Source of the DNA: a virus
IMG/VR virus record: IMGVR_UViG_3300017971_000213
Span: 62,001-126,000 of that record
Strand: one strand, 5' to 3'
Length of the DNA stretch: 64,000 nucleotides
Shown: in pieces, positions 25,989 through 40,203 of the stretch
Layout: every line of letters begins with the position of its first letter
Numbering within the stretch: the first letter of the stretch is position 1
Translations under genes and position numbers: made by a program
The notes under the pieces: generated by a model
Seen by the model: the letters and a program-made list of their open reading frames with translations, nothing else
The model's database searches: none
Told to the model about the DNA's origin: nothing

Positions 25989-27302
25989 CTAAGGAATGAC
26001 GGTCCCCGCAGGGTCTACCCAGCCAGGCAAGAAGGCGTTGTACACGAGCGTGACGCCATTTCCAGCTCCGCCACCGGGAGCAGTATCGTAGGCGAAGAAC
26101 TCATACCCGTGTGGAGGTTTAGGGGGCCGCTGATCGGTGCCTTGCACAGTCCCAGATCCCCACGTGCCCGTCCACATCCTGACTAGAGTCCCGTTGACCA
26201 CCCAGTTCTCGTAAGGGGCCGAACCGGGACCTCCAAAGGCGTTGAGCGCAACGTCTCCCTCTATCATGAAAGAGGTCGCATCGATGTCTACCGGTGTCCC
26301 AGGGATGCCGCCGAGATTGATCATCCTGGCAGCAAACACCGCAGTTCCCGTAGTGGCTTTGACGCCGTTCTGCCCATCAATGAGGCAGTCCACCGCAGCG
26401 AATACACTGGCATCAGCGTCCACTGCTGTTCCGCTTGAGATGTCGGCAGAGATGCCAGCACCGCTTGTCGCGATCAACGTAGCTCCGTTACGGAGCTTGG
26501 CACCCGTGTCGGCGTTCCCGTCTGTACCTCCGCTGATGACGAACGCTCCCCCTCCGTCGAGATAGTAACCATCTCCCCCGGACGGGTTGTCCACGCCGCA
26601 GAAGACGCAAAGAACGTTCGTATCCGGAGGCAGCGTATCTACAAAGATACCGCGACCTCCTCCCATCGCAGTACACGAACAGTACGAAAGGAACGACTCG
26701 TCACCCGCCCCGAGACCGTCATCGATGACATGAACCGGAGAATCAGTAGTGCTGAAAGAGCTGTTCTCGATTGTGATCCCTACGATCCCACAATCGTGCA
26801 TGGGCATCGTTACGGTGTGACCTGAGGTGGCGTGCAGAACAGTCGACTTGCTGAGACCAAAGCTCAGCGTTGTGCACAGATACACGTACCTCTTCAGGAC
26901 CAACGACTCTATCTCGTAGAACCCTGGGGCCAAGACGATGACGTATCTGTTGTCGTCGGTGGCATCCGTGATGGCGTCAACCGCTTCCTGGATAGTCTCG
27001 AAGTCCCCGTCTCCAGAAGGGGTCAACGAGTACACGGTCCCCTCCAGCAGTTCTGTGATGTCCCTGTTCTTGAGGTCCCTGACCTTGGCCGCTGTCAGCT
27101 CCACAGACCCCAGAAAAACCCTACAACGAGACCTCTCCGTGTACTGCGCCACCGTCTCTACAAAGAGGTCGTCGAACTGGAGCGAAGCCAAGTTCACAGG
27201 TTTTGTCTGGAGTGCCCCCACGGATACGCTGGGCTTACCGTACTCTCCGTCGATGGAGAGTACGTTCTTGGTCAAGTTCTGGATCGTCAACTGGACGCTC
27301 AT
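25989..27302 (-). CDS. Beta-helix (pectin-lyase-like) tail protein
   Basis: 437 aa from ATG 27302, which overlaps the glycosyltransferase stop (ATGA). Residues 1-95 resemble the N-terminus of the protein at 35215-35979 (LTAxxxRxLxxRDxTxxxxG). From about 100 (GDFETIQEAVDAITDA) there is a pectin-lyase-like opening, then short strand coils (VFVISGGTDGNADTG, TGTAVFAARMINLGG). The C-terminus ends in a FLPGWVDPAG segment. It is a probable tail or fibre component of the cluster. Confidence 0.75.
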   Translation of the reverse strand: MSVQLTIQNLTKNVLSIDGEYGKPSVSVGALQTKPVNLASLQFDDLFVETVAQYTERSRCRVFLGSVELTAAKVRDLKNRDITELLEGTVYSLTPSGDGDFETIQEAVDAITDATDDNRYVIVLAPGFYEIESLVLKRYVYLCTTLSFGLSKSTVLHATSGHTVTMPMHDCGIVGITIENSSFSTTDSPVHVIDDGLGAGDESFLSYCSCTAMGGGRGIFVDTLPPDTNVLCVFCGVDNPSGGDGYYLDGGGAFVISGGTDGNADTGAKLRNGATLIATSGAGISADISSGTAVDADASVFAAVDCLIDGQNGVKATTGTAVFAARMINLGGIPGTPVDIDATSFMIEGDVALNAFGGPGSAPYENWVVNGTLVRMWTGTWGSGTVQGTDQRPPKPPHGYEFFAYDTAPGGGAGNGVTLVYNAFLPGWVDPAGTVIP

Positions 27303-28435
27303 ACGGACCTCTCTTCCAGGCACTCTTTCCAGATCTGAACGTTCTTCTGGATTCTAGGGTTCGCACCGACCTTCAAGGCCTTTTCAGCCTGCTCGACGGC
27401 AGCACCGAACATCCCCAAATGGTTGTACGTCATGGACAGGAGGTCGTAACGATCTACCTGATAGATCTTGGGGTTCACGAACAGCTTGCACTGAGGCTGA
27501 TCCATCTGGACGCACCTCTCTAACCAGACTCGTGCCTCGTGGTACCTTTGCTGCTTGTACGCTAGATTTCCGAGATAGTAGTACGCTTCCGCCATCTCCG
27601 GATACTCCTCGATGGCCAAAACATACTGGTTCCGGGCAGCGTCGATATCCCCCAGGTTACTGTGACACGTTGCCGCACCCACCCTGGAGTGCCAGCGCTC
27701 TTCATTCCATACGCTGAACTTCAAGCACTCTATGAAGGCCCGATGCCCCTCGTCCCACCGACCGTTCTCTTTGTAGGCCGTCGCCAGGTAGAACCAGCTC
27801 CGAGCGTCGTCTCCGTCGATACGAAGTTTCTTACGGAACGCTTCGATGTTGGCCTTTGAGCGCTGTCGGTCACGCTCCGCTTTCGACTCAGGGTCTTGGT
27901 CGCACTTCCGGTGCTCTACCCTGACGAATTTTTCTTTGTACGTCGACTTCGTCACCGGAAGATTGTGGATAGGGTTCTTGTACAGAACATCTGAACGCAT
28001 CAACCTCACAGAACCGAAACGCGTCTGGGGTACCCCTTCTTCGTCTGGCTCGAAGAGCACAAGCACCTCCACAGAGTCACACCCTGCGCGCTCTGCTTCT
28101 GTGATGGCATCTGTCAGCCCAGATGCGTTGAGAACTGTCTCGTGGCCATCCAGGACCAAACGCCAGGAGTCTGGATGGCACTCACGGAAAACCTTGTTCC
28201 GGGCATTCGAGAAACCCCAGTCTCCCTCACCGTTGAGGGGTCCGCAGAGTTCTAGCTCTTCGGTGAGGTGAATGTCGACGAGCGTATCCGCCCACTTCTC
28301 CGCGATTTCTCTCGTTCCGTCTGAGGATGCTACATCGAGCCCGATAACGATTTCGTCTACGTGCTCGCGAACCGCCTGAATGGTGCGCTCCAGGGTGCGC
28401 ACCTCGTTCTTCACGATCATCGCCAGTGAGAGCAC
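27299..28435 (-). CDS. Family 2 glycosyltransferase with TPR repeats
   Basis: 378 aa, GTG start. Residues 1-200 form a GT-A fold: MIVKNE, then DVASSDGT (34-41), GFSNARN, and VLDGHE (94-99, a DxD-like metal site). Residues 210-370 have TPR-type repeats (WFYLATAYKENGRW, AYYYLGNLAYKQQRY). The same pairing is known in SunS-like S/O-glycosyltransferases and many bacterial protein glycosyltransferases. In the fibre operon it may decorate fibre proteins or host surface; the acceptor is not known. Confidence 0.85.
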   Translation of the reverse strand: MLSLAMIVKNEVRTLERTIQAVREHVDEIVIGLDVASSDGTREIAEKWADTLVDIHLTEELELCGPLNGEGDWGFSNARNKVFRECHPDSWRLVLDGHETVLNASGLTDAITEAERAGCDSVEVLVLFEPDEEGVPQTRFGSVRLMRSDVLYKNPIHNLPVTKSTYKEKFVRVEHRKCDQDPESKAERDRQRSKANIEAFRKKLRIDGDDARSWFYLATAYKENGRWDEGHRAFIECLKFSVWNEERWHSRVGAATCHSNLGDIDAARNQYVLAIEEYPEMAEAYYYLGNLAYKQQRYHEARVWLERCVQMDQPQCKLFVNPKIYQVDRYDLLSMTYNHLGMFGAAVEQAEKALKVGANPRIQKNVQIWKECLEERSV

Positions 28436-28438
28436 CCC

Positions 28439-29299
28439 TTACCCCTGGTACTCAGGATCGACGTAGTACGTTGCGTCGGGGAAGCGCGATTCGCAGTACT
28501 CCAGGTCTTCTTCTTGACCCGTGTCTTTGTTTTTCGCGTCGTACGGCTGGTGATCCAGGATTCTCAGCGTCAACTTGTTCATGTAAGGCAAATACTCGGA
28601 GGCGGGCGTGTCCGCGAGGTGGAGGTAGATGATCTCACCGAACTCGTAGGTATGGACCTCGATGGGGTTGTTGTAACGAGCGGGAGAGATCTCCTTGAAC
28701 TCGGTGAACTTGGCGAGGAAGTCGTCCAGGCTGTAGTAGATGGTGCGCCGAATGAGCGACCCGTCTTTCTTGTAGTACGAAACAACCAGCGGGCTGTGGA
28801 GATCGGCGTTGTTGGAGATCATCAGCTCGATGGTTTCGAGTTTGATCAGCTGCCCTACCACCCCCTGAAGCGTCAGCATCTCTATAGGGATCAAGTCCCA
28901 CTCGCTGTCATAGTCGTTGAAGTCAATCGTTCCGCCGCTAGTCCAGGCCGAGAAATCGTCACCGTCAGTGTCTACTTCCGTGATCGACTTGTCAGCGTTG
29001 ATCTTCCAATACGAAAGATCGATGGTGTCAGCGTCCACGACGGTCACGATGAACGTCCTGCCGTTCAGCTCTTCACCAAGATCACCATCGACGCCAGAGA
29101 AACGGGCATTCGTACCCGTCGACACTCCATGAGCGGTCACAGTGATACGAAGAGGCTGACCAGAGGTGCGCGTAACACCAGAAACCAGACCCTGGCTCTC
29201 AGTCCATCCACCCTCTGGCTTCTTCTGCCACTTCTCAGGGTGACGCCAATCGTGCATCGGCAGAGAATCAGTGTACAGCTTATCTCCCAGCAACGTCAT
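28439..29299 (-). CDS. Tail protein with E1-FCCH-like domain
   Basis: 286 aa; start overlaps the previous stop (ATGA). Residues 50-98 (LRITVTAHGVSTGTNARFSG, ELNGRTFIVTVVDADTIDL) match the small beta domain annotated as 'ubiquitin-activating E1 FCCH' in many phage tail proteins. The rest (SDEWDLIP-like, YYSLDDFLAKFTEFKEI) is unfamiliar. It belongs to the tail-fibre operon, ending 4 nt before the glycosyltransferase start. Confidence 0.75.
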   Translation of the reverse strand: MTLLGDKLYTDSLPMHDWRHPEKWQKKPEGGWTESQGLVSGVTRTSGQPLRITVTAHGVSTGTNARFSGVDGDLGEELNGRTFIVTVVDADTIDLSYWKINADKSITEVDTDGDDFSAWTSGGTIDFNDYDSEWDLIPIEMLTLQGVVGQLIKLETIELMISNNADLHSPLVVSYYKKDGSLIRRTIYYSLDDFLAKFTEFKEISPARYNNPIEVHTYEFGEIIYLHLADTPASEYLPYMNKLTLRILDHQPYDAKNKDTGQEEDLEYCESRFPDATYYVDPEYQG

Positions 29300-29775
29300 C
29301 CTTTTGCCTCCCAGTCGAACGTAACCGGCGTGCGGGATACATTCTTCGTGTTGCGCACACGCACCTCATAATCAAAGAACGCCGTATCCCTCTGAGCAAC
29401 CTCAACGGTCTGGCTGCGATTCGAGAGGACCACAGCAGGAACGTTCACAAACTCAGACTTGAAGTGTATGCGCTCCCTTTTCGTGATCCACTTCTGACTC
29501 GCGGAACCGTTGAAAAGGATGTCGAGGTACACACAACCAGTTTCTCTGTGCCAGCTTCCGTTGTGATCGATAGCATCCTGGACAATAGCGTCGAGAACGT
29601 CCTCCTGCTCCGCAGACAAGGCTTCCTCGAACCAAATCTTCAACCAATCTTCATCGGGGTTGTAGCTGAAGTAAGGAGCGGCCAGCTGTACTGAGATCTG
29701 CGCCTCGACTTCTACTTCGAGTTCCCCCAAAGAAGGGGCCTGCGTACAGTTGTCGTAATGGTAGAGTTCTGACAT
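29296..29775 (-). CDS. Hypothetical tail-cluster protein
   Basis: 159 aa, starting MSELYHYDNCTQAPSLGELE at the junction TGAGATG. Acidic, mixed alpha/beta, C-terminal strands (FFDYEVRVRNTKNVSRT). Sits between collagen-like and FCCH-domain genes; probably a tail component. Family unknown. Confidence 0.7.
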   Translation of the reverse strand: MSELYHYDNCTQAPSLGELEVEVEAQISVQLAAPYFSYNPDEDWLKIWFEEALSAEQEDVLDAIVQDAIDHNGSWHRETGCVYLDILFNGSASQKWITKRERIHFKSEFVNVPAVVLSNRSQTVEVAQRDTAFFDYEVRVRNTKNVSRTPVTFDWEAKG

Positions 29776-29776
29776 C

Positions 29777-35214
<5,438 letters not shown>

Positions 35215-35979
35215 CTATCGCCTCTTGTAGAAGACCAGCATGCTCGGTCTATTGATGTTCGTGCCGTTGCAGTACATCTGAATCGTTTCTCCCGCAGAAA
35301 CACTGATATTCAAGAAGAGCCCAGTGTACCCGCTCGAAGCCCCCACGACATTCAGGGAAGTGATGGGAGAAGCGCCTCCATTCTTGCGCACCTCTGCTGT
35401 CCAGGAAAAAGTGCCGTTGGTGGTGGCACTGATAGCCATGATAGTAGCATTGAAGGGGAGGAGGAAGCCCCCTATGTTCGTCGGTACGCCCCCCGCACCA
35501 CGCAGATAGCTGTTGGTGATGCTGCTATTACGACCTGCGGACATGAACGGTAGGTCCTGCAACAGAGAAGGAGGCTGGAAACCGAAGCTCGTCGGGGTGA
35601 GCGCGGTCAGGACGTCGCCCGGCGTCAGTCCTGTTGCGACATGCGCAGCTCCGACAAGAGCATGAGCCGGAACACCGCCAACTACGTCGGTCAGGTCTCT
35701 TCGACGAAGCTCTCGGATGTCGGAAGCGGTCAGGACGGTGATGGCTCCCAAGGAGTCAATCCACGCAGATGCTTTTCCGCGATCTACGTAAGTCGCCAAG
35801 GTGTCCAGGAACAGCTGATCGAACTGAACCGTCCGAAGCTCTACCGACTTGGTCTCCCTGGGACGGAGGACGATACTGGGGCCAGAGGCTCGGATAGAGC
35901 CATCCGAGTTGCCAGCGAGGGAGAGGTTCTCCCCTCTCTGAATTCGGCTCTGGATTACGAGATAGGTGGTCTCGGACAT
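35215..35979 (-). CDS. Fibre-cluster structural protein
   Basis: 254 aa. N-terminal domain (1-105) has LTASDIRELRRRDLTDVVGG, like the beta-helix protein at 25989-27302. Residues 105-140 carry the HALVGAAHVATGLTPGDVL module shared with the long collagen fibre. The C-terminal part is a small C1q-like beta domain (LFLNISVSAGETIQMYCNG). Probably a paralogue that lacks the collagen stalk. Confidence 0.75.
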   Translation of the reverse strand: MSETTYLVIQSRIQRGENLSLAGNSDGSIRASGPSIVLRPRETKSVELRTVQFDQLFLDTLATYVDRGKASAWIDSLGAITVLTASDIRELRRRDLTDVVGGVPAHALVGAAHVATGLTPGDVLTALTPTSFGFQPPSLLQDLPFMSAGRNSSITNSYLRGAGGVPTNIGGFLLPFNATIMAISATTNGTFSWTAEVRKNGGASPITSLNVVGASSGYTGLFLNISVSAGETIQMYCNGTNINRPSMLVFYKRR

Positions 35980-35988
35980 CGACGTCCC

Positions 35989-36609
35989 CTAGAAATCCTG
36001 GGATGCCAAGATCTCGGAAACAGCCTCTTCCGGCGTATAGTTGTCCTCCCGCATCCGCGTCAGTTCGGCGCCGAACTGGCCAACCTGCAACCCTTGCTGG
36101 TTCAAGGCAACACCGACCTCGTCGATCCACTCGTCGTACCCTTGTTCGAGGCCCGCCAAGTTCACTACGGTGCGCCCCATGTCGGTCAAGAGACCCGCAG
36201 GGCTTGCTTCGTGATGCAGAGCCCTGGCTGTAATCTTCCAATCCGCGTCCCAAGGCTCCTCGGGTAGCGTGCTCAGCATCGGATCGTCGCGACGGTTCTC
36301 TTCAGGAAGAGCTTCTTCGTGAAGTGCATCCGAGACGGCTCGTTCAGCAGACTCTTCGAGAACGTTCGCCCCTTCGGCATCCATGACGGCCTTGGCGATC
36401 TCGACATCCGAGATCGCCTCGGACCCTTCCTCCAACCCAACGCCTTCCTGCTCTTCATACGGCCTCCACGCGCGCCTGGGAGGTACCAGAGCAGACAAAG
36501 ACTTTCTCTGCGGACGCGAGGACACCCTGGGCGAAAGAGGGTCAGACGGGGCTCCTGCGAGCCTCTGAAGGTGCTGGAGGGCGCCGTTGGTCAATCCCGA
36601 TTTACGCAT
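35989..36609 (-). CDS. Hypothetical acidic protein
   Basis: 206 aa. Basic first 50 residues (RPQRKSLSALVPPRRAW), then an acidic helical part (ISDVEIAKAVMDAEGANV). Expressed from its own late-type promoter. It heads the fibre cluster, but no motif is recognised. Confidence 0.7.
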   Translation of the reverse strand: MRKSGLTNGALQHLQRLAGAPSDPLSPRVSSRPQRKSLSALVPPRRAWRPYEEQEGVGLEEGSEAISDVEIAKAVMDAEGANVLEESAERAVSDALHEEALPEENRRDDPMLSTLPEEPWDADWKITARALHHEASPAGLLTDMGRTVVNLAGLEQGYDEWIDEVGVALNQQGLQVGQFGAELTRMREDNYTPEEAVSEILASQDF

Positions 36610-36632
36610 AGGTATCCTCCTCGATAGGGGAT

Positions 36633-36663
36633 ACTATATCATCGGCGTGTTCGGGTTCTTAAA
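36633..36663 (-). promoter_or_regulatory. Promoter, TTTAAG-19-TATAGT (late-type motif)
   Basis: Minus-strand TTTAAGAACCCGAA then TATAGT, 24 nt before the start at 36609. It probably drives the fibre operon. Confidence 0.7.
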
Positions 36664-36672
36664 GAAGACGGT

Positions 36673-37173
36673 CTAGTAGCCGGCCTCGTAGAGAATATCG
36701 CCCCACGTGTCATCAAGACCACGTACTGACCGGAAAGTCTGGATGTCCACGTGATCCATCTGGCGACCAGCCCGGATGAACAAGATCGCCATGTCCTCCG
36801 GATAGAGTTCGGCCAAGGTCCCGTCGGGAAGCTCTACCGAGGACTCGGGGTTTCCTGACTTGTACAAAGCCTGGGCTACCCGGTACTGGTAGTCATCCAC
36901 GATGTTGTCGAAGTTGGCCTGCACGCGGCCCATGCCGCCACCGCCAGAAGACGGAGTACCGAATGGAGCACCACCTTGCTGAACGTCAGCAGGGACGTAC
37001 TCGCTGGTTCCGTACTCCAAACCGGCAGCCTGCGCTCGCTGGGCAGCCACGGAGAATGCCATCGGGGAGGTGCTGTTGCGGATACGCTCCAGCGCACTCT
37101 CAGAGTGGGTGACTGCGAACTCGGCCGGTTTTTGGTCAGGCGGCTCCCAGGTCCCAGGATTTCTCTTTGACAT
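36673..37173 (-). CDS. Hypothetical protein
   Basis: 166 aa from ATG 37173 (GGAGG 5 nt upstream). Contains a GTPSSGGGGMGRVQ linker between two helical parts. The second (NIVDDYQYRVAQALYKSG) is acidic. Single gene with its own promoter; probably a virion or late protein. Family unknown. Confidence 0.7.
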   Translation of the reverse strand: MSKRNPGTWEPPDQKPAEFAVTHSESALERIRNSTSPMAFSVAAQRAQAAGLEYGTSEYVPADVQQGGAPFGTPSSGGGGMGRVQANFDNIVDDYQYRVAQALYKSGNPESSVELPDGTLAELYPEDMAILFIRAGRQMDHVDIQTFRSVRGLDDTWGDILYEAGY

Positions 37174-37193
37174 GTCGACCTCCAAAGCACCTT

Positions 37194-37225
37194 ACTGTAG
37201 CACAGAGCTATTCGGTCCTCTTAAA
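37194..37225 (-). promoter_or_regulatory. Promoter, TTTAAG-20-TACAGT (late-type motif)
   Basis: Minus-strand TTTAAGAGGACCGAA then TACAGT, 21 nt before ATG 37173. Confidence 0.65.
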
Positions 37226-37238
37226 GATGGCGGCTCTT

Positions 37239-37670
37239 TCAGACACTCAGCGCTTTCAGACACTCGGCACACAAGACATTCTTGTTGTCCGGGTGATGTT
37301 CGACATGCCCGCACCGAGGACAGATCCGTACAGGACCCGCCAACTCCCGAAGAGAGTCCTTCACCTTGACCAGTACGTCGCGCTCCCTCTCTATCGTATC
37401 ACGGAGGTGCCCCGCAACAGTTGCGGCATCCTTCCGGAGCTTGGATGCTTGGGCGCCAGTGATGTACAGGTACTGATACGTCAGCATCCGGTCTTTCATC
37501 GCTGACAGATCTTTCATGAGTTGATCCCGTTCACCCCGCTCCTTGTACCGCTGGGCGTTGACCGTTTGAAGCTCTCCGCGAGCTTCGTTGTACAGGCGTT
37601 CGAACTCCTGCGCTCGTTCGAAAAGCTGTGCTTTGGTCATTCGGGAAAGACGGGGGGCAGTATTGCTCAT
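37239..37670 (-). CDS. Coiled-coil protein with C-terminal zinc ribbon
   Basis: 143 aa. Residues 10-100 form a long charged helix (ERLYNEARGELQTVNAQRY). The end has CPRCGHVEHH and CAEC (about 117-137), a four-Cys zinc ribbon. It would bind nucleic acid or a partner protein as an oligomer. A TATAGT box lies upstream at 37693-37698 but its -35 is poor. Confidence 0.7.
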   Translation of the reverse strand: MSNTAPRLSRMTKAQLFERAQEFERLYNEARGELQTVNAQRYKERGERDQLMKDLSAMKDRMLTYQYLYITGAQASKLRKDAATVAGHLRDTIERERDVLVKVKDSLRELAGPVRICPRCGHVEHHPDNKNVLCAECLKALSV

Positions 37671-37725
37671 CGATCACCTCCTGTAGGCTAGTACTATACC
37701 ACAGGATGGTGGACTTCGCAACTAT

Positions 37726-38157
37726 TTAGTAGGAACCGACCTGATAGGGGTATGGATTTCGACGAAGATAATCGTCCCACCATTGAGAACCTTCGGAAAC
37801 GTAAGACTGCGGCTCCGCCCTCTTCTTCTCCTGAGCCTCTTCCAAGGTATTCATACGTTCCGAGATCTCATTGATAGTAGTGGCGAGGCTGTTGCTCCAT
37901 TCGATGGCTTGTCCGCTCCACGCCGCCAAGGCCTCGACCTGAGCTTGAAGCTCCCAGATCTGGATCTCCAGGTCCTCTATCTGTTCTTCAGAGAGGGTCT
38001 GCTCTGCCCGGAGCTGTTCCAGGAGTGCATGCAGCTCCTCTACGTTGGCAGCCGCCCCCTCCAGCTCGGCATCCAGATCGTAGACCTCTTCCTCGGGGAC
38101 CTCGGCGCCTACCACCTGGGCGATACGGACCAGTGATGCGTTGAGTAGACCTGACAT
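37726..38157 (-). CDS. Coiled-coil protein
   Basis: 143 aa, acidic. Residues 30-115 form a coiled coil (VEELHALLEQLRAEQTLSEE). Trp/Tyr-rich tail (WWDDYLRRNPYPYQVGSY). A weak motif copy (TTTAGG-19-TAGGGT at 38164-38194) lies 7 nt before the ATG; if used, the mRNA would be nearly leaderless. Function unknown. Confidence 0.7.
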   Translation of the reverse strand: MSGLLNASLVRIAQVVGAEVPEEEVYDLDAELEGAAANVEELHALLEQLRAEQTLSEEQIEDLEIQIWELQAQVEALAAWSGQAIEWSNSLATTINEISERMNTLEEAQEKKRAEPQSYVSEGSQWWDDYLRRNPYPYQVGSY

Positions 38158-38189
38158 GAGCCTACCCTACCACAAGAGGGGTCGGAAAC

Positions 38190-38909
38190 CTAAAGAGACT
38201 CTGATCCCTGCGAAAGGCCGCTCTTCAGTTCCTCGTAGTCGAATTTGGAGCCCAGGCACTCTTTGATCGTGACAACATCGCCACCGAAACCAACCACATT
38301 CCCGCAGAGCAGGTGAAGATGGGAACGTACGTACTGCTCCCCCTCGGCAAAGCGGATGCCCTTCCCAGTAGGTCGGTACTTGCCAGCCTTGGCTCCGGAC
38401 TCGTTCTCGTGAGCTTCGCGCTCGATCAGACCCCAGTGCACGAGGTACGATCCGTCGGTGCTGGCCTTGGTGGTCGACGGCACGAGTTCTCGGGTGGAGT
38501 ACCAACGAGGTTCCTCCTTGAAGGCTCGAACAAGCTTGAGCAAGAAGAGAGCCATCTCGGTGTGGAGCTTGCGCCGGTACAGCTTGACGAGACGACCGCA
38601 ACAAGGGCAGGATGCCCCTTTGTCGGTCATCGACATCATCTTCGTCCGAGCCTCTTCCAGTGTGACCTCTGGGCTCTCCGTATCCGGAGGCAGTTCTACC
38701 CGAGGACCCCAAGAGTAGATATCCGAAGGGAAGTGAGTGTACATGAAGCCCAGGATTCCCACGCTCTTCGCTACGCCTCCTTGGAAGAACACCAGCGCAG
38801 GGGCAGCCTCAGCACCCTCCGACAGCTTCACCCAAATACGCTGCGTTCGGGCTACCGCCGTACCGATTTCCCCCGAGATTGTTGGTGGTTTCTCGAACCA
38901 TTGTGACAT
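38190..38909 (-). CDS. Protein with Cys-rich knuckle and winged-helix-like region
   Basis: 239 aa. CPCCGRL near residue 100 suggests a metal site; from there a helical part follows (KLHTEMALFLLKLVRAF) and a wing-like segment (YSTRELVPSTTKASTDG, LVHWGLIEREA). I recall similar proteins in other phages, without a known role. Sigma70-like promoter directly upstream. DNA binding is an inference. Confidence 0.68.
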   Translation of the reverse strand: MSQWFEKPPTISGEIGTAVARTQRIWVKLSEGAEAAPALVFFQGGVAKSVGILGFMYTHFPSDIYSWGPRVELPPDTESPEVTLEEARTKMMSMTDKGASCPCCGRLVKLYRRKLHTEMALFLLKLVRAFKEEPRWYSTRELVPSTTKASTDGSYLVHWGLIEREAHENESGAKAGKYRPTGKGIRFAEGEQYVRSHLHLLCGNVVGFGGDVVTIKECLGSKFDYEELKSGLSQGSESL

Positions 38910-38938
38910 TTTGCCCTCCTGTGCGTATGCTCAGGGGA

Positions 38939-38967
38939 ACCATACCACAATATATAGGTGAGGTCAA
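38939..38967 (-). promoter_or_regulatory. Promoter, TTGACC-17-TATGGT
   Basis: Sigma70-like boxes on the minus strand, 30 nt before ATG 38909, which has AGGAGGG 6 nt upstream. Unlike its neighbours it does not use the TTTAAG motif. CTATATATTG in the spacer resembles the recurrent decamer. Confidence 0.55.
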
Positions 38968-38970
38968 GTA

Positions 38971-39441
38971 TTAGCGGACGAAGGGAGACCGACGAGACGC
39001 GACGAACTGCTGATCCCAGAGGTTTTGTGCCCTCTCGTCTTCAGAGGCGAAGCTCATGGCTCCGGTGTCGGACTCCGCGCTGGCCTCGCTGAGGACGTCC
39101 CAGACTTCCTCGCTGGTCGCTCCGGCTTGGAGCTGGTCGAGGAGGCTCGCTGCGATCACAGTATCCACGAGCATCTCTACCCCGCTCTCGTCACGGACAT
39201 ACGCCAGGCTCTTCGAAGGGTCCTGGCTCGGAACGGGTTCCACAACAAAACTGCCGATCCCCTCAAACCCAGAAGGGTCGAGCCCCAACGCCTCTTGCTC
39301 ACCAGGAGCGCCCCCGATGTTCTGCGGGTTGAAGTAGTCGAGCTTCTGCTGGAGCACATTGGCCAGGGCCGTGTGGCGTTGCTTGTAGTACGATTCCAGG
39401 CGCCCCAGGGCTCCGGTCTCCGCGATGCGTCTCATCTTCAT
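38971..39441 (-). CDS. Hypothetical protein
   Basis: 156 aa. Basic helical N-terminus (MKMRRIAETGALGRLESYYK), acidic remainder. A VRDESGVEMLVDTVIA segment and a helical region follow. Own late-type promoter 23 nt upstream. No family recognised. Confidence 0.7.
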   Translation of the reverse strand: MKMRRIAETGALGRLESYYKQRHTALANVLQQKLDYFNPQNIGGAPGEQEALGLDPSGFEGIGSFVVEPVPSQDPSKSLAYVRDESGVEMLVDTVIAASLLDQLQAGATSEEVWDVLSEASAESDTGAMSFASEDERAQNLWDQQFVASRRSPFVR

Positions 39442-39463
39442 GGCTAACCTCCTGAGAGCTTGT

Positions 39464-39494
39464 ACTGTAGCACGAAGATCGTCGGAATTATAAA
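39464..39494 (-). promoter_or_regulatory. Promoter, TTTATA-19-TACAGT (late-type motif)
   Basis: Minus-strand TTTATAATTCCGA then TACAGT; same inner block as the other copies. Confidence 0.6.
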
Positions 39495-40151
39495 CTACAG
39501 AGCGTCGTCAAGGTCTTCCGGAAGTTGCTGCTGGGCCTGAGGGGCGAATAGCTCTTCCGGAGATTTCAGTTCGGGAAGCTCCTCTTCGGGATCAGGTTCC
39601 TTGGAAGACGCTTGAGGGGGTTCTATAGCGGCCAAAACGTCATCGAGGTCCAGGCCCTCCGCAGAGCCTTCCTCTTCTGCCAGCGCCTCTTCGTCCACCC
39701 CGGCCAAAGGATCGTCTGCGGATACTGCGATGCCGTACAGAGCACCGGCACCCATTCCGTAGCCGGAACCGCTCCCTCCGCCCCCGCCAACTCCCCGAGC
39801 AGCCCGGACGGGCTTGAAGGGGTTTTCCTCCACGACCGGTTCCGGGAGAGAAGCATTCGACCCCAACGCAATCATATCCAACGCAGCTCGCATCGCCTGC
39901 ATGCTGTGTTGCACCCCTTGCAGCTGGTGGTAGAGATAGCTCGTCTTCTGAGCCTCGAACTCCACCTTCTGCTTGAGCAGTTCGTACGTCTTGTCGGTCT
40001 TACGCTCCACACGCTCTTCGTCGGAGTCGTCGAGCGCATGGAAGAGGCTGGTGCCGCTCATCGACAAGGCAGTCAAGATGCCTCCGATGACCAGACCGAC
40101 CTTGGTGTACGGGTTCTGGGGGACCTTTGATTTACGAGCAGCTTCCGGCAT
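39495..40151 (-). CDS. Single-pass membrane protein with acidic tail
   Basis: 218 aa. One N-terminal membrane helix (about 17-35, KVGLVIGGILTALSMSGTSL), then a coiled coil (ERVERKTDKTYELLKQKVEF), a Gly-rich hinge (GVGGGGGSGSGYG) and a long Asp/Glu/Pro tail. It could be a membrane-anchored late protein (spanin-like layout), but there is no lipobox. Family unknown. Confidence 0.7.
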   Translation of the reverse strand: MPEAARKSKVPQNPYTKVGLVIGGILTALSMSGTSLFHALDDSDEERVERKTDKTYELLKQKVEFEAQKTSYLYHQLQGVQHSMQAMRAALDMIALGSNASLPEPVVEENPFKPVRAARGVGGGGGSGSGYGMGAGALYGIAVSADDPLAGVDEEALAEEEGSAEGLDLDDVLAAIEPPQASSKEPDPEEELPELKSPEELFAPQAQQQLPEDLDDAL

Positions 40152-40171
40152 GGAGTCCTCCTCTCAGGATT

Positions 40172-40203
40172 ATTCTACCATGCCTTTTTGTGTACAGGCT
40201 AAA
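40172..40203 (-). promoter_or_regulatory. Promoter, TTTAGC-20-TAGAAT (late-type motif)
   Basis: Minus strand, 21 nt before ATG 40151; its -35-like part overlaps the last codons of the ATPase gene. Confidence 0.55.

Noticed and set aside
38164-38194. Late-type promoter (TTTAGG-19-TAGGGT) before the 38157 gene
   Set aside because: The -10 box is poor and lies only 7 nt from the ATG; kept only as a note.
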